Source of the DNA: Pseudomonas putida W15Oct28
GTDB taxonomy: Bacteria > Pseudomonadota > Gammaproteobacteria > Pseudomonadales > Pseudomonadaceae
Assembly (NCBI RefSeq): GCF_000708715.2
Contig: NZ_JENB01000002.1
Span: forward strand, 186,001-250,000
DNA: 64,000 nt
Direction: 5' to 3'
In this document: positions 63,835 to 64,000 of the stretch, in pieces
Layout of the letters: every line of letters starts with the position of its first letter
Numbering within the stretch: position 1 is the stretch's first letter
Notes under the pieces: model-generated
What the model saw: only the letters and a program-made list of their open reading frames with translations
The model's database searches: none
What the model was told of the DNA's origin: nothing
Made by a program: the position numbers and the translations under genes

Positions 63835-64000
63835 ACAGAACCACACCGTTGGTCGGCACCCCCCTGGACCGCGTGGACGGCGTGGCCAAGGTCACCGGGC
63901 AGGCACGCTACGCGGGTGAGTACCCCGAGGCCGGGCTGCTTCATGGCAGTGTCGTGTGCAGTACCATCGCCCGAGGCCGGGTACTCAAGATCGACAGCGA
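63831..64000 (+). CDS. PaoC-like molybdopterin subunit (N-terminal fragment)
   Basis: Start of the large molybdenum-cofactor subunit: LVGTPLDRVDGVAKVTGQAR and YAGEYPEAGLLHGSVVCSTIAR are the family N-terminus. ATG at 63831 overlaps the preceding stop by four bases, and the frame is open to the right edge. Confidence 0.9.
   Translation, partial: MNRTTPLVGTPLDRVDGVAKVTGQARYAGEYPEAGLLHGSVVCSTIARGRVLKIDS

Overview
The window reads as a chromosome segment of a Pseudomonas, most likely of the P. putida group. The grounds are high-GC genes with Pseudomonas-style codon use, a fap functional-amyloid operon end, a ureDABC-EJFG urease operon, several P. putida-type REP/BIME repeat pairs, an L-fuconate/hexarate catabolic cluster and many LysR regulators. 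The species is inferred from gene content only. No tRNA, rRNA, CRISPR array or replication origin was found.

Layout. 1-2.5 kb: end of the fap operon (fapD partial, fapE, fapF). 2.6-5.6 kb: an LTA-synthase-like sulfatase and a DUF899 protein. 5.7-11.3 kb: urease operon on the minus strand. 11.7-16.7 kb: a tyrosine recombinase, then a coupled pair of a DinG/XPD-like helicase and a VRR-NUC nuclease. 17-27.2 kb: sugar-acid catabolism (two MFS transporters, FAH-family enzyme, Ldh-family dehydrogenase, UxaA/GarD-type dehydratase, L-fuconate dehydratase, two LysR regulators). 27.2-30 kb: a MocR-type regulator that has lost its PLP lysine, overlapping an unknown gene, behind a repeat-rich AT-rich intergenic region. 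30.5-32.6 kb: an MDR oxidoreductase and a LysR gene.

32.64-50.17 kb is a genomic (defence) island inserted at the 3' end of that LysR gene. A second, diverged copy of the last ten LysR codons lies at 50142-50171; all 7 of its 30 differing bases are at third codon positions. The island is visibly less GC-rich than its flanks and carries an AbpAB/Hachiman-like nuclease-helicase pair, a DUF559 endonuclease-fold protein, a Gabija system (gajA-gajB), an RX4H (HEPN-type) protein, a SIR2-like DUF4917 protein, and a Septu-like ATPase-HNH pair. The Septu-like ATPase carries an extra, apparently inactivated HNH-like domain at its N-terminus. It also holds remnants of a umuC/rulB-type polymerase gene and an IS5-family transposase. 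No integrase gene remains inside it.

50.3-64 kb: a PrlF-YhaV toxin-antitoxin pair beside the island; an EmrB-type exporter with a divergent XRE regulator; a Gly/Ser-rich exported protein; a cupin; a TPP-dependent pyruvate-oxidase-like enzyme; an RsbQ-like hydrolase overlapping a PAS histidine kinase; a PepSY protein; two small unknown proteins; a three-gene DUF3618/YqjE-type envelope-stress cluster; and the start of a PaoABC-like molybdenum aldehyde oxidoreductase operon running off the right edge.

The most novel-looking items are the Septu-like pair with a degenerate HNH domain, the three unassigned island genes (DUF559, RX4H, DUF4917), and the lysine-less MocR regulator with its unknown partner.
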